From: Symsagittifera roscoffensis
Taxonomy: Eukaryota; Xenacoelomorpha; Acoela; Convolutidae
Length of the DNA: 64,000 nt
Direction: 5' to 3'
Assembly (NCBI RefSeq): GCF_963678635.1
Contig: NC_087062.1
Coordinates: 26,126,833 to 26,190,832 of the forward strand
Shown here: in pieces, positions 50,848 through 60,973 of the stretch
How the letters are laid out: each line of letters begins with the position of its first letter
Position numbering within the stretch: the first letter of the stretch is position 1
Notes under the pieces: model-generated
Databases searched by the model: none
The model's input: only the letters and a program-made list of their open reading frames with translations
Told to the model about the DNA's origin: nothing
Program-made: the position numbers and the translations under genes

Positions 50848-51830
50848 TTAGCTTGACCCTTCCTTTTCCAATACTCTGATTAGTTCGGGCTCATAAAATT
50901 TACCCTCTATTGGTTCTCGATCAGCGTCGATAAGATTATAAGTCGGTGGGTTCCTTGTTGGTATGTCAAATATTTCAAAAACTTCGTCAGTGAAGGATTG
51001 TTTATAACCTTTTCGAAAAGGGATGTCAATTTTTGCTATTCTCACAAAATCGCCAACGTAGAGCTTTGGTCGGCGAACTAGTTTCAATGATTGTTCCGCT
51101 CTTAATGAAATTAGACGTGGAACATCCTTTTTTGTCACTTTATTGGGGGCTAATTTGATGACGCGGTTTGTTCTCGAATTTATTGTGTTGACAAAGTCTT
51201 GAAGCTTATCGATGTAAGAGTAGGTCCATTTGTCCTCCAAATACTTATAAATCAAACTTTTTTAGTGATCGAATGTTCCTCTCGGCCGAAAGCGGACTTC
51301 TTTTCACTCTCTGTTATGTATGTCTTGATACCCTTTTTCTCACATAAAGTTTTGAATGACCCCTTGAACTCGGTGCCTTTATCTACCCAGAATTTTTTCG
51401 GTTTCTCTGTCTTTATCATTTGATTGAACGCTTCTGCAGTTGTTGTGGCATACTTTGATTTCAGTGGCTGCACGCGAAGATAACGGGACATGCAATCTAC
51501 TGCAACTAAAAGATATTTGATATCTTTGTTGTATTTTGCTAGTTTATCAACATATGCCAAATCGATTGACCATATTTCGTTTATGTCATAAACTATCACT
51601 TTAAGCCGAGCTATTTTGCGGCGAACTGTTCGGTATTTTGTATAAGATGGTTCTGTATGTAAAAAATGTTTAACTTTTTGTCTTGGTATGACCGTTGTAG
51701 CCTTCAAAGTTTTAACACTACCGAACAATGCTGGACCTTTATCTGTGCAACTCTTTTTCAAAAGTTTTTCCTCAGTTGGTGTAGGTTTCCCATCTTTTAC
51801 TTTTCGTCTCCGTCTTTTCTGAATGTTGAA
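50848..51830 (-). pseudogene. INT: Retroviral-type integrase of the Polinton, broken near its catalytic Glu
   Basis: It inserts the element into new sites. A basic N-terminal part (KRRRRKVKDGKP) leads to the core: IWSIDLAYVDKLAKYN (Asp), KFWVDKGTEFKG (Asp), then SEKKSAF where the Glu region begins. Just after SAF the frame changes near 51280 and again near 51257. The C-terminal part then runs intact (KYLEDKWTYSYIDKLQDFV, LAPNKVTKKDVPRLIS, a barrel-like end) to 50848. Two close single-base changes separate the core from the C-terminus. The start is not certain: no ATG lies in the open run beginning at 51761. Confidence 0.82.
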
Positions 51831-51863
51831 GAATCTGAATCGTTATAGGGCGTACCGTACGAT

Positions 51864-52308
51864 TCAGTGTCGTCTTCGTCTTCTCTCTTTCTTTGACTCT
51901 TTCCGTGGTGGCTTTCTTTCTTGTTTTGAGTCGTTTGGTTTGTTTCGAACTTGATGATGGCTTACTACTGTCGAGGGTTTTTGTTTTGCCCGATGTTGAC
52001 GGAGATTTGGTTGGACTTTTGGTTCTTCGTTGGGCCTGTTCTTTAATCTTTGACTGAACCGCGTGTTTGCATACTTGTTAATAACAGACTCTTCGGTAAG
52101 TTCGAGAGCGGATAAAATCATTATGTAAGCAGGGGTTGTGTAGTATTTTAGTTTGCTGTTGTATATCATACAAAAACGATGCTGCTTTGAGACCGGTTGG
52201 TACATTGTCAACATAAATTGTTTCATCCATGGCGTTTATTGAGACTCGAGTTGAGCTTTTGATAACCTCCAGGATATTTTTAGCTCTCGTGAATTTTTTA
52301 TCCTCCAT
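51864..52308 (-). pseudogene. Conserved Polinton protein with an Arg-rich end, one frame change
   Basis: ATG at 52308 (MEDKKFTRAKNILEVIKSS). It continues with DETIYVDNVPTGLKAASFLY, then in another frame from about 52130 AYIMILSALELTEESVINKY, and ends in a very basic tail (PPRKESKKERRRRRH). Similar short proteins occur beside the ATPase in other Polintons, but their role is not established to my knowledge. The basic tail would suit DNA binding inside a capsid. Confidence 0.55.
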
Positions 52309-52333
52309 TATTTGCAATTGTAATAGAATGCGT

Positions 52334-52681
52334 TCAATAGTTTATTTTATTATCCTTTCGCTCCTTCTCATCCACAATCCGCTTCTCCTCTTCCTCCCCA
52401 CCTTCCTGATATTGATTAGTCTCATCTTCTGTAAGAAGTCCTGTTGATTGTTCCCCAGGGTCAACAATAGGCGTTGAGGGAGGTGTTGGTGGAAGGGGTA
52501 GTGGAAGAGTTTCAGTCGATACTGAGTTTTGCTTCGTGGGTATTAGAGGTCTCATGCGGTTCAAGTAAGATAACTGGGGCTTTTTGTGTTTAATTGAACT
52601 GTTAAATAGTACTTGTGATGCATGCGGTTGCTCACGGATATATGTATGTTTTGGAATTAAAACAAACTCTTCTGCTGCCAT
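52334..52681 (-). CDS. Small Polinton protein, 115 aa
   Basis: ATG at 52681 (MAAEEFVLIPKHTYIREQPH), three bases after the stop of the next gene upstream. A short folded N-terminus is followed by a Pro-rich stretch (LPLPLPPTPPSTP) and an acidic end. The N-terminal FVLIPxxxY pattern recurs in Polinton small proteins. It may once have been continuous with the gene at 51864-52308. Function unknown. Confidence 0.5.
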   Translation of the reverse strand: MAAEEFVLIPKHTYIREQPHASQVLFNSSIKHKKPQLSYLNRMRPLIPTKQNSVSTETLPLPLPPTPPSTPIVDPGEQSTGLLTEDETNQYQEGGEEEEKRIVDEKERKDNKINY

Positions 52682-52684
52682 GTT

Positions 52685-52993
52685 TTATGCTGATGGTAAG
52701 TATCTGTAGCAGAAGTAAAGTATCAGTCTGATCAAGTTGAAACCTTGTTTCGTTAGAATAATTGCTCGTTTTCGTTCAAGTTTTGTTTTTCGGCTGATTA
52801 AAAGTTTGTATGCCACTTCGAAATTTTCAATGTTTGGAATATTAACAGATACATTGCCATTGACTACATTGAGCAAACATTCACATATAACTGAAATAAC
52901 TTGAGGATTTGTTGTTTTTCTAATGAAGCTTCGGAGCTGGCTGGGATTCAATTGTACCATGTGCTGCAGAATAGATAATTTTTTCGCGTTCAT
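52685..52993 (-). CDS. Conserved small Polinton protein, 102 aa
   Basis: ATG at 52993, overlapping the ATPase end by 74 nt. The pattern VISVICECLLNVVNGNVSVN followed by basic LERKRAIILTKQGF matches a short protein found widely in Polintons and adintovirus-like elements (I-xAICECxxNxLxGN). The frame is intact. Role not established; the basic second half suggests nucleic-acid or capsid binding. Confidence 0.6.
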   Translation of the reverse strand: MNAKKLSILQHMVQLNPSQLRSFIRKTTNPQVISVICECLLNVVNGNVSVNIPNIENFEVAYKLLISRKTKLERKRAIILTKQGFNLIRLILYFCYRYLPSA

Positions 52994-53642
52994 TTGTGAG
53001 AGGTGTAACCTCTGCCTGATTTATTGGTAAGTAAAAAATTGAGGGACCAGGTGGTGTAATGTTTGAACAATATCTCAAACAATCGGATGTACGCGGATCC
53101 AAGTCGATTAAAAGATGACCGTATGTGTCTTTTGTAGCGAGCTGATAACAGTGTCTCAAAAATTTAGTGTTGTTCAATTGTCTTCCAAGATGATCAAGTT
53201 GCTGAATATCACGAGGTGATTTGAACAGAATGATGTGTGATGTGTTTAAATCAATTGTTCGAGACCATCTGCTTTGTTGGAACAAATTATGTTTAACATA
53301 TATTACATCTAGTCCTCGGTGTCTTCCTGCTGTTGCAAGTTTGACAAAGTCTTTATCGTTATAGATTTTTTCGCATGAATCATCAAAAACTAGAAGAATG
53401 TTTTCAAGGTTTCGCAAACTGTCAAAGCCATTGAATTTTATGAAAGTTAGATCAATGCTGTGGGTATTGGATTTTTCACTATAAAGAGGCTGAATCTCTT
53501 TGTAAAAGTATAGGGCTCTTTGAAATTTGGGATAAAATGTTTTTCCTTTCAACAATTTGAATATCAGCGCTGTTTTTCCAGAACCCAAGGGGCCCACGAT
53601 GGCTAAAAAAAGTCTCGTAGATGTATCAATAACTTTATTCAT
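52920..53642 (-). CDS. ATP: FtsK/HerA-type DNA-packaging ATPase, 240 aa
   Basis: ATG at 53642, overlapping the upstream stop as ATGA. Walker A is FLAIVGPLGSGKTALI and Walker B is NILLVFDDSCE. A sensor-like stretch follows (ATAGRHRGLDVIYVKHN). This is the A32-like genome-packaging motor that pumps element DNA into capsids. The frame is intact and the length is typical of Polinton ATPases. Confidence 0.9.
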   Translation of the reverse strand: MNKVIDTSTRLFLAIVGPLGSGKTALIFKLLKGKTFYPKFQRALYFYKEIQPLYSEKSNTHSIDLTFIKFNGFDSLRNLENILLVFDDSCEKIYNDKDFVKLATAGRHRGLDVIYVKHNLFQQSRWSRTIDLNTSHIILFKSPRDIQQLDHLGRQLNNTKFLRHCYQLATKDTYGHLLIDLDPRTSDCLRYCSNITPPGPSIFYLPINQAEVTPLTNEREKIIYSAAHGTIESQPAPKLH

Positions 53643-53920
53643 ATTCTTGGATTTGGTAATACATAACCAACTAAACCCGATAAAATTGAGAACCAAACTG
53701 AGGTTTCTTCACAAGTTAACTGCGTTAATGAAAGTTTAAAGATACAAAAAGCCAATAAAATCAGAATTAACACCATTTGTGACATGAAAACTACTTCAGA
53801 CCGTGGTACAGTCACGTTATTGCAAAATTTCCATGATTTTTTCTCCATATGATTTTCGTCATACACAAAATTGGTAACTATAGTTCCATCAGTCTCGTCA
53901 ACTACTGTGTCATTCATTTC
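53639..53920 (-). CDS. Small single-span membrane protein, 93 aa
   Basis: Best ATG at 53920 (MNDTVVDETDGTIV). A polar N-terminus is followed by a membrane segment (VLILILLAFCIFKLSL) and the end CEETSVWFSILSGLVGYVLP then NPRI. Short proteins with such a GYxLPxP end occur in other Polintons next to the ATPase. Its stop overlaps the ATPase start by ATGA, suggesting coupled translation. It could be a minor virion membrane or lysis-type protein; function unknown. Confidence 0.6.
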   Translation of the reverse strand, partial: EMNDTVVDETDGTIVTNFVYDENHMEKKSWKFCNNVTVPRSEVVFMSQMVLILILLAFCIFKLSLTQLTCEETSVWFSILSGLVGYVLPNPRI

Positions 53921-53993
53921 AATTTCCCTACCGCTTTCTCTCACTCTCGAACTTGCAGAATGAAAAATATATATCATATATAAAAAAAATTAA

Positions 53994-54314
53994 TTAAGCA
54001 TCTGAACAGTAATAAATTTCATATCGTGTATAACCTGTATAGACACTCGGTTTATTATCATCATCAAAATCATAGTGCATTTCCAAAACATAATTGGCTG
54101 GGACATGATCAGTTTTGGCATGATACACAATTTTCTTCACAGAATCTTCTCTTATTATTTTTTGAATCTCATTGGGTAATTCACTGCTGGTTAGATCCAT
54201 TTGAACTCCTGGTTGATGTTTGGGCACTAAGACTAGCTTGGGAAGACAAAGACCGCGCTTGCTGGGTAACATTACTGATGTATTTGAATCGTTGAAAGTA
54301 GATGAATTGGTCAA
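53994..54314 (-). CDS. Unknown small Polinton protein, 106 aa
   Basis: ATG at 54314, intact frame, in line with the minus-strand block. It has an ordered centre (SELPNEIQKIIREDSVKKIV) and a Tyr/Asp-rich end (MHYDFDDDNKPSVYTGYTRY). No recognised motif. Confidence 0.45.
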   Translation of the reverse strand: MTNSSTFNDSNTSVMLPSKRGLCLPKLVLVPKHQPGVQMDLTSSELPNEIQKIIREDSVKKIVYHAKTDHVPANYVLEMHYDFDDDNKPSVYTGYTRYEIYYCSDA

Positions 54315-54436
54315 TCACGGGGAAGAACCTCCTCAAAGTGCACAACTCTTCTTCAGAAAGTGTAACTTGTTCTTTTCATTGAACTACTTGGCCTCTACAA
54401 TCAATGCGTTCAATCCTGGTCAATGAAATTTTTATG

Positions 54437-55009
54437 TTACTTTCTGGTGTCATCCAAGTACAAAGAACTGAATTTGGAGATATGCATGTCTCCACTTTCC
54501 CCTGACGCTCGTTGTTGAAACTCATTTTTCAACCAATCAAAGAACGCTTTCGACTTTTTTAATGCACAATGATTTTTAGAGTTATGGTGCGGTAGGTGTT
54601 TGTTACAATTCACAAAATTCTTGAAATATAATTGTTCGACTCGTGGACAGCCCAAATCGTCAAGATTCACAACTTTGCGGTCTAAGTATTTGGATAAAAA
54701 ATCAGCTTTTTCTTTTCCTTTGGCGTAGAATACAGCATTGGGGTTTCTTAAGACAAAACTTTGAATGATTTGGTTCAAATTCAGGTATAAATAATCACCG
54801 CTATCCCAATGAAGTCCGTGCAAATAATTTGTCAGACAGTTGTAGGCTTTTTGTTCAGATTTTGGAAGGGAATTGAAATTAACTGGAGGTAGAAAAATTA
54901 GGTAATCACTGTAGTCGGAAGTTGTTATAGCTAATTCTTTTACTATAAATGTGTTTTTCTGGTGTCGAAATCCCTCAAAATCCAACACAACTGATTTTTC
55001 CTTCAGCAT
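54437..55009 (-). CDS. Exonuclease-fold (DnaQ/RNase H-like) candidate, 190 aa
   Basis: ATG at 55009 (MLKEKSVVLDFEGFRH), overlapping the upstream stop by 7 nt. SVVLDFEGF starts like the first acidic motif of DEDD nucleases, followed by KELAI on the next strand. Later come AVFYAKGKEKADFLSKYL, VVNLDDLGCPRVEQL and a Cys/His end (CNKHLPHH, HCALKKSKAFFDWL). The pattern recurs in other invertebrate mobile elements and viruses. Nuclease activity is inference; the full set of acidic residues is not certain. Confidence 0.5.
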   Translation of the reverse strand: MLKEKSVVLDFEGFRHQKNTFIVKELAITTSDYSDYLIFLPPVNFNSLPKSEQKAYNCLTNYLHGLHWDSGDYLYLNLNQIIQSFVLRNPNAVFYAKGKEKADFLSKYLDRKVVNLDDLGCPRVEQLYFKNFVNCNKHLPHHNSKNHCALKKSKAFFDWLKNEFQQRASGESGDMHISKFSSLYLDDTRK

Positions 55010-55527
55010 TCTAATAAAGGGTAAAGTTTCGGTTTCTTCAGTTTGATATACAAACAAAACGTAATTCCACTCAAGTGACCAATCAAACTACTGTTGCATT
55101 TCCATGGTAAAACATAGCAGTATGTGGGACCAGTGTTATAAACTTCGCGGACAAAACCGGCGGCATCGTGTAAAATAGCATGCATTCGTAAAATTTTCGA
55201 ATCATTTAAATATTTATCGAAAGAAGAATTGTCTATACCGATCAGACCCCCATAGGGTCTCAACTTGATAGCAACATCGTAATTTATATCATTAGTAGTT
55301 GAGAAGAAGAACAGTGAACATGCAGCTAAGAAATAATTTCGACGGTTGGTGTTTTCCCGATAGGTTTTTTTCAAAGTAATAAAAATTTCATGAATAATTT
55401 CCAAGTCTTTTGAAGTAACTCTACGTTTTTCCAATTTCATTTTTTTTATTTTTTCCAGCACTTCTCCGACCTGCTGAATTTCAAGCGAGTGGAAATGAAA
55501 GTAACCTTCTAGATACCACTTACTCAC
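55003..55527 (-). CDS. Conserved Polinton protein of unknown function
   Basis: An open frame of 174 codons beginning at GTG. The first in-frame ATG is at about 55440 (MKLEKRRVTSKD), so the start is uncertain and could be spliced. AILHDAAGFVREVYNTGPTY followed by SSLIGHLSGITFCLY is a pattern I associate with a conserved Polinton gene. It overlaps the exonuclease-like gene by 7 nt and lies divergent to 55572. Confidence 0.55.
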   Translation of the reverse strand: MSKWYLEGYFHFHSLEIQQVGEVLEKIKKMKLEKRRVTSKDLEIIHEIFITLKKTYRENTNRRNYFLAACSLFFFSTTNDINYDVAIKLRPYGGLIGIDNSSFDKYLNDSKILRMHAILHDAAGFVREVYNTGPTYCYVLPWKCNSSLIGHLSGITFCLYIKLKKPKLYPLLEC

Positions 55528-55571
55528 TCCTATTTCTAACTAATGATTTCAACCTATTTTCATGTGTTTAG

Positions 55572-55922
55572 ATGGATATTCCCCTTGGTGGTCTCCACGA
55601 GTCACCCATTGATTTGCCTTATGTGGGACCTGGAACTCACGAAGGCAAAAATATCTTTGGTGTGACCGTAGAGTTTACCCCGGCCACCACTGCAGCGAAT
55701 TTTAAGCTGCATTACATTGAGGTTGCATTTGAGAAAAAGGAGGGCATATTTGAATATGTGTGTGTTGATGTGGGGAGCATGGAAAATTTCTGGCTGTGCG
55801 AGTCTCTGGGTGCGGGATTCGAGAGTACTGAGTGGCGCTTCAAATTTCAAATGAAGCGTCTAGTCAGTATTCTTCATGTCCCTTGGTCGGATCCCGAAGA
55901 CGACATGCGGATGTGGCCGTAA
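55572..55922 (+). CDS. Terminal plus-strand Polinton ORF, 116 aa
   Basis: ATG at 55572 (MDIPLGGLHESPIDLPYVGP), about 45 nt from the divergent minus-strand gene. It has an even, folded-looking composition (NFKLHYIEVAFEKKEGIFEY, then WLCESLGAGFESTEWRFKF). The frame is intact. No family was recognised. Its place beside the TIR on the opposite strand resembles accessory genes of other Polintons. Confidence 0.55.
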   Translation: MDIPLGGLHESPIDLPYVGPGTHEGKNIFGVTVEFTPATTAANFKLHYIEVAFEKKEGIFEYVCVDVGSMENFWLCESLGAGFESTEWRFKFQMKRLVSILHVPWSDPEDDMRMWP

Positions 55923-56105
55923 ACCCTTCCTCTGCTCTCCTATCCGTACTCCTGTCAACATTCGGTTTTTATTTTATTTTTTTCTTTTTTTTATATGTTA
56001 CTTTATCTATTATTTATCAAGTCCTCTTTACCTTCTTACCCTCTTATTATTTGTCACGTCCTTCCTCCTTCTCAAGCAGGTCAGTTTTTTAATGGGGTCT
56101 CAAAC

Positions 56106-56349
56106 TTATTTAGTTGAACAGTGGGAAAGTTTGGAAGAGATTAAATTTAACCACCGCGCGAAAATAAATACCAAAGTATTTTGTCTGTCGGGTGTCCTAA
56201 GAGAGGGGTCTTTCTATTTCGGGCAGGGTACTTTGGGGTCTTTAAAAAAGATGGGTCCTTTTGGACCCTACTTTTGGTAGGACCCCAAAGACCCCTACCG
56301 TCGAAAAGACCCCCCCCCCTAAGGACACACGGCGGATTACAATACTACT
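56106..56349 (-). repeat. Right TIR of the Polinton
   Basis: The inverted partner of 38835-39079, with the same internal palindrome. It ends ...AATACTACT, followed by the target duplication AACTGA. Confidence 0.93.
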
Positions 56350-56355
56350 AACTGA

Positions 56356-56625
56356 ATTTTTCATGGCTAAGTTTTTCATGGCTAATCAGGAATTTTCCTG
56401 GAATGAGATATCCCTGATTCATAGGTCTTCAGGGTTATTGCAGTGAAAATCCATCCCTGATTCATGGATGATATATGGCTGATTCATACCTGAAAATTTA
56501 GCGCTAATTCAGCGATGATTTAGCCCTGATCATGGATAAAGTGACCCTGATCATAGACTGAACCATAGATGGTGCGATATCTCTGAATTAGCGATAATTT
56601 TTCCTGTTAACTCAATCCGGGAGCA
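56356..56625 (+). repeat. Dispersed repeat with degenerate GATTCATGG units
   Basis: CCTGATTCATGG, GGCTGATTCAT, CCTGATCATGG and similar units repeat irregularly. The end, TCCTGTTAACTCAATCCGGG, is inverted relative to the start of 37612-37800. It begins right at the Polinton target site. Confidence 0.55.
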
Positions 56626-58299
56626 TGCCTAAACGTATGTGCCAATCGATACAGCATTAACGGTAAGCACTCCAAGAGGAGTTAAAAAGTTTCTGTTATT
56701 CATAGAATCGATCAATTGATTCGTACTCTTCTTGGGAGGTGTTCTGCTCATTGGCCATTCATTTCAGTCATTACTCCGTCTAGAATAATGTAGATTTAAA
56801 AATAGCCCTAGCAAGGGCGAAGGTGTGAACAAAATTGCACGATCACTGAATTTTGACTTTCACATGAACAGATATTGAGGCTGTAGACTTGGTGTATCAG
56901 AAACGCTGCGAAACTAATTTATTTCAGATGTATTACCTGAATATCAGCCCTGTTGGGCAACTCTCCGTGAAGCTAAAACAAAAATTTTATAAACTGGTCT
57001 ATTTATATGAAAGTGAAGAACGGAGTCTACAGCAAATTTTTCAAATTCAAAATACAATTTTTTTAATTATTTTTCCCAACACGTTGTTTCAAGTACAAAT
57101 GATAAATATCGCATTATAAAAGTCTCAAAAAAACTTTGTCTGATGATTTTCTCTCGCCCGCAATTTGAAGTACACAGCAATAAGCGTAATCTAGTAATGA
57201 CTTATTTGGATCACCAGGAAGTTTATTTTGGATTTACGCCTGCACTAAGCATTCATCACATAATATCACGCGTTGATTAATTCAATTGTTGTTTCATTTC
57301 AACCTACTCGCATCCTAGTTTAGGCGTGAATGATCAATTATAACGATATTTTATGTTGGTTTTTTGACAACTATAATTGATTATAATCACCAAAATTAGG
57401 TTTTCAATGGATTTAAATTCCATTTTAATCGTGATATTTTGCAATATAATACAATCTCCTATATTCAATAATAATTTATTATAGTTCAAAAAACTCTTTA
57501 AAACAAATATCATAGATTACAATTGGCTATACTCTCTTATTTTGCCGAACTTTATCACAACAAAAATATAAATCAATTATATTTTATGCGTTATTTTTCT
57601 GTCAATGACAATTTCTCTAAGACTAAGATATCTTGTCCAACAACAAATTATACCACAAAACAAAAGTTTCATAGAGATCCTTTCGTATTAGTTGAAGGGT
57701 ACCCGCGCTAGATAAAAAAAACAAATCTCACAAGTAAATCATGAAAGTAAAGCGATGTGCTGATGTTTTGATGGTTGAAAAAACGTAAGGGTTCATTGTG
57801 AAACAAGTCTAGCGGAGAAGAATTGAAAAAACAAACACAATATAATTTTGAATTGATTTGAAACTTTTTAAAGATTTTTCTCATTTTCCACAAATCAATG
57901 TCTAAGAAAAGCATAAAGCATGAGCATTTCAGATGCAAAGTCGAGGTCAAAATGGGCGAACAAAAAGGATTATAATCGAGTGTAAGCCATTATAATAGAT
58001 TTTTTGAGCAAAACGTATGAATTAGAAATTGGAACAAAAAAATCTACTGCAGTCGATCAGAAACGCTTATAATTGTATAATGATCGGTTAATAATTGATT
58101 ATAATTTTACTCCTCATTTTCAGTATGACTGGTACATTCTTATTGCTTATATCTCAATGCGGGTAAATTACAAAATTCAAGACCCCATAATTTTATGAAG
58201 AATGATTGCAGTCGAATTATTTTCATTTTTGTGCTCAAGATCAAAATCATTCAGATGGTAAAAAAAAGTTCTCAAATATTGTTTTTGAAAAAATGTGGC
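56626..58299. other. AT-rich spacer, no supported gene
   Basis: Contains two copies of ATAATTGATTATAAT (near 57371 and 58092) and other TTATAAT clusters. Short open runs carry no motif. Confidence 0.4.
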
Positions 58300-59745
58300 G
58301 CTGATTGATCTATGTTTTGATCGGGCACGACCTTTTCTCAAATTATTTTGGCATTTAGCAAAGATGGCATTTAGCGACAAAACACAAACTTTGAAAATTG
58401 AGCTTAGGTTGATCGCCTGCGCTTATTTTTAGCAAAAGTAGCTAATTTGAAGACCGTGAATTGATGTTCACCGCAAAATAACGCTCGCTAGTTTTTTTTC
58501 TGTTTCCACTCGAAAAAAAATTTAGTTCGTTTCAGAAAATTTTGAAAAATTGGTTTTTGTCTTCACAGCCATAAATAGTACCAGCTATAATAGTTTGGGT
58601 CGTAAACGGAATAGATCAAAATAGTTAGATGATATCAATTCAACTTAGAAGGGTTTTCGACGGAAATAGTTTGGCTCTTCTAAATTTTTACGCTTCTAAG
58701 TGGGTTGCAGCTTCCACGTTTTTACACAGCTCAAAATCTATTTCAATTTAAAAAACCCCAACTTTAAACTAAAAAAGCGACAAAAACTGCTCTAAAATAT
58801 TTTGATCACCCATATTGGGTTAATTGAAGGTAATATACTCTGTTTCTGTTTTAGAAAAATAGAGAACTTGTTACCACCTCAAATTTATTTCACTATCTTT
58901 CGTTTTGAAGACAAGACTCTGTGTTCATTTCAAAAACATCGCGCAGTCAATTCACAAACAAAATTCAAAAACGAGCATTTGAAAAAAAAATTAGGCGTTC
59001 CATGACATGTTTTCACCGTATACAGCCTTTTCTAAAATTATCCTCGACCACCGCGCAAAACAAGAAGCAAAGATAAGGAAAAGCGATAAAACACTAAGTT
59101 TGAAGTCTAGTATAAATTTTGGCAGCCGCAAAAAACATTAGTTTGATTGCTTGCGCATAATGGGCCTAAGTAGCTAGTATAATGCCCGTGAACCAGTGTT
59201 TGCCACTAATATAGGTGAATATGACGATGTTCGAATCAAAAAATTTAATTATCTGTGATATTTTTGCGGTAAAATGATGAGGGTTTGAAAATAACTAAAT
59301 CGTTGTAAATAATTTCCGCTAGTTTTTTTTTCTATTCTGCTAAAGTGATAATTCGGTTGGTTTTAGAGATTTTTTTTTTTTTTTTTGTCTTCACAGCCAA
59401 ACATCCAAATCAAGATCCAATTTTAGTAGTTTGGGTCATAAACGGAATTAATCAGAATGATTAAATTACATCAGTTCAATTTAGTTTGGTCAATTGTTTA
59501 TTTCAAGTTGTAAAATTAGAAAGAATGAAAAACTTGATTATCTATATTGGTTGAGTGAAAAACGAACCAAATCATAAATATTCTGTTCTATCTTGAAAAA
59601 ATAGAGCAAAAATTACGATTTCAATTTTATTTCGCTAGCGGCTTCCGTTTTGAAGAAACATTAAAACTTAAATTTCAAAAACGTCGCGCATGCATTCCAC
59701 GAAAATTATTGAAAACTCGTATTTGCAAAAATTTGGGAGTAGCTC
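58300..59745 (+). repeat. Diverged tandem duplication, about 720 bp per unit
   Basis: Blocks recur in order in two halves (about 58300-58995 and 59030-59745): TTGATCGCCTGCGC / TTGATTGCTTGCGC; GTCTTCACAGCC then AGTTTGGGTC(G/A)TAAACGGAAT; and TTTCAAAAAC(A/G)TCGCGCA. Many differences make it old. No coding function was seen. Confidence 0.6.
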
Positions 59746-59764
59746 GACTTATAATTTGACGCTC

Positions 59765-60110
59765 GATCGTTCTGGTTGTGCTCGCTGTAAAAGGACAGTC
59801 CTCGACTTATGTTTCGACTGTGTTCCACCTATGCCATGAATGTGCTGAACCTTTGTTTCGTCTGAGCTTTAATTGTGTTTCGACCAAGCTCGGCCTATCT
59901 TTTGACTGTGATCGACTTGCGTGTTGACCGTGCTCGACCAAGCTTTAGTGTGTGCTTGGTCTACAAAATATTGTGCTCAACCTATGTTTTGACAGCGCTT
60001 ATTCTATGTTTCAACTGCCTTGACTTATGTTTTGACTGTCTTAAATACAGTTGGGCATGTTTGCATATTAAGACTGTGTGAAATTTATATTTTGACACAA
60101 CCTGCTGTAT
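59765..60110 (+). repeat. Degenerate minisatellite, unit about 24 bp
   Basis: Repeats of GTGCTCGACCTATGTTTTGACT-like units with many variants (for example CTCGACTTATGTTTCGACTG, GACTTATGTTTTGACTG). The open run through it is a by-product. Confidence 0.65.
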
Positions 60111-60973
60111 TTGGACTTTTAGCTTGCTTCTAAACGTATCAGTTTTTACATATTGAATTAAACGATTTTTTACTGGATAAAATCATGTCAATAACAAACA
60201 GCATCACTTCTCTATTTTTACATTTTTTGGGAAAAAATATATTTATGAAAAAAAACAGTAATGATCTTCGCATACGTCCCTGTAGATTACAAATGCTTTG
60301 GTAGCCATTCAGGGGAAATAATTTTTTTTTCCAAAAAATTGACAAAACTTAGTTTTTCGTTATCTGAAAAATTGGCGCCCTGTACTCAACAGCTTCTAAA
60401 TTTTTTTAGAAAAACTTGATAGTTATTGAATCCAGGAGTATCATGATCAACGAAAACCACATGATCTTCTGTTTTTTTTTCAGTTGCATTGCGCGCAGTT
60501 GCAATTTGTTTTTGTTATTGATTGAGTGAATGAGTGTTTAAACGATGTCAAGTCATGCTTAAAGTGAGGCGATCCAATGATACGCCACTATAAGCAAGTA
60601 ATATCGCTTAATCATGACTTTGCGCAGAGGATAAAAAAAAACTTTCCCATTTTTTAATTCAACCGGGTATCTGATAGTTGTTATAGTTTTGTTTTCTTGG
60701 AGTGTTTTTAAAGCAAAATCAGGGGATCTTTGTCATAGCAATATTTTAGCCAGAAAATGTTTTTAATTTTTTCTCTTTAGACGATTTAAGAAAATCTTTT
60801 TGCAGCAGCAAATAGGCTAACAAATGAGCCACTAAAAAGCTGGTATTGCCTTTTCGCAAATGAGCAGAAACATTTACCAAAGAAAAACTGAAAACAGTGT
60901 TCTTTCCCAATGATATTTGTGGTCAAAACCATCAAAGTTGATTGCACAGCAATCGAGTACTCTGGCTAATTCC

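Larger units (their letters stand above)
38835..56349 (-). mobile_element. Polinton/Maverick element, 17.5 kb
   Basis: A self-synthesising DNA transposon of the virus-like class. Terminal inverted repeats of about 245 bp begin AGTAGTATTG, and a 6-bp target duplication AACTGA stands at 38829-38834 and 56350-56355, exactly as expected for Polintons. It encodes protein-primed PolB, integrase, ATPase, protease, major and minor capsid proteins and several conserved small proteins, mostly on the minus strand, with three plus-strand genes. PolB, protease, both capsid genes and integrase have frame breaks. A 200-N gap lies between the capsid genes. Confidence 0.95.

Noticed and set aside
59875..60081. 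68-codon ORF through the minisatellite
   Set aside because: It reflects the repeat unit (Cys/Leu/Asp periodicity), not a gene.
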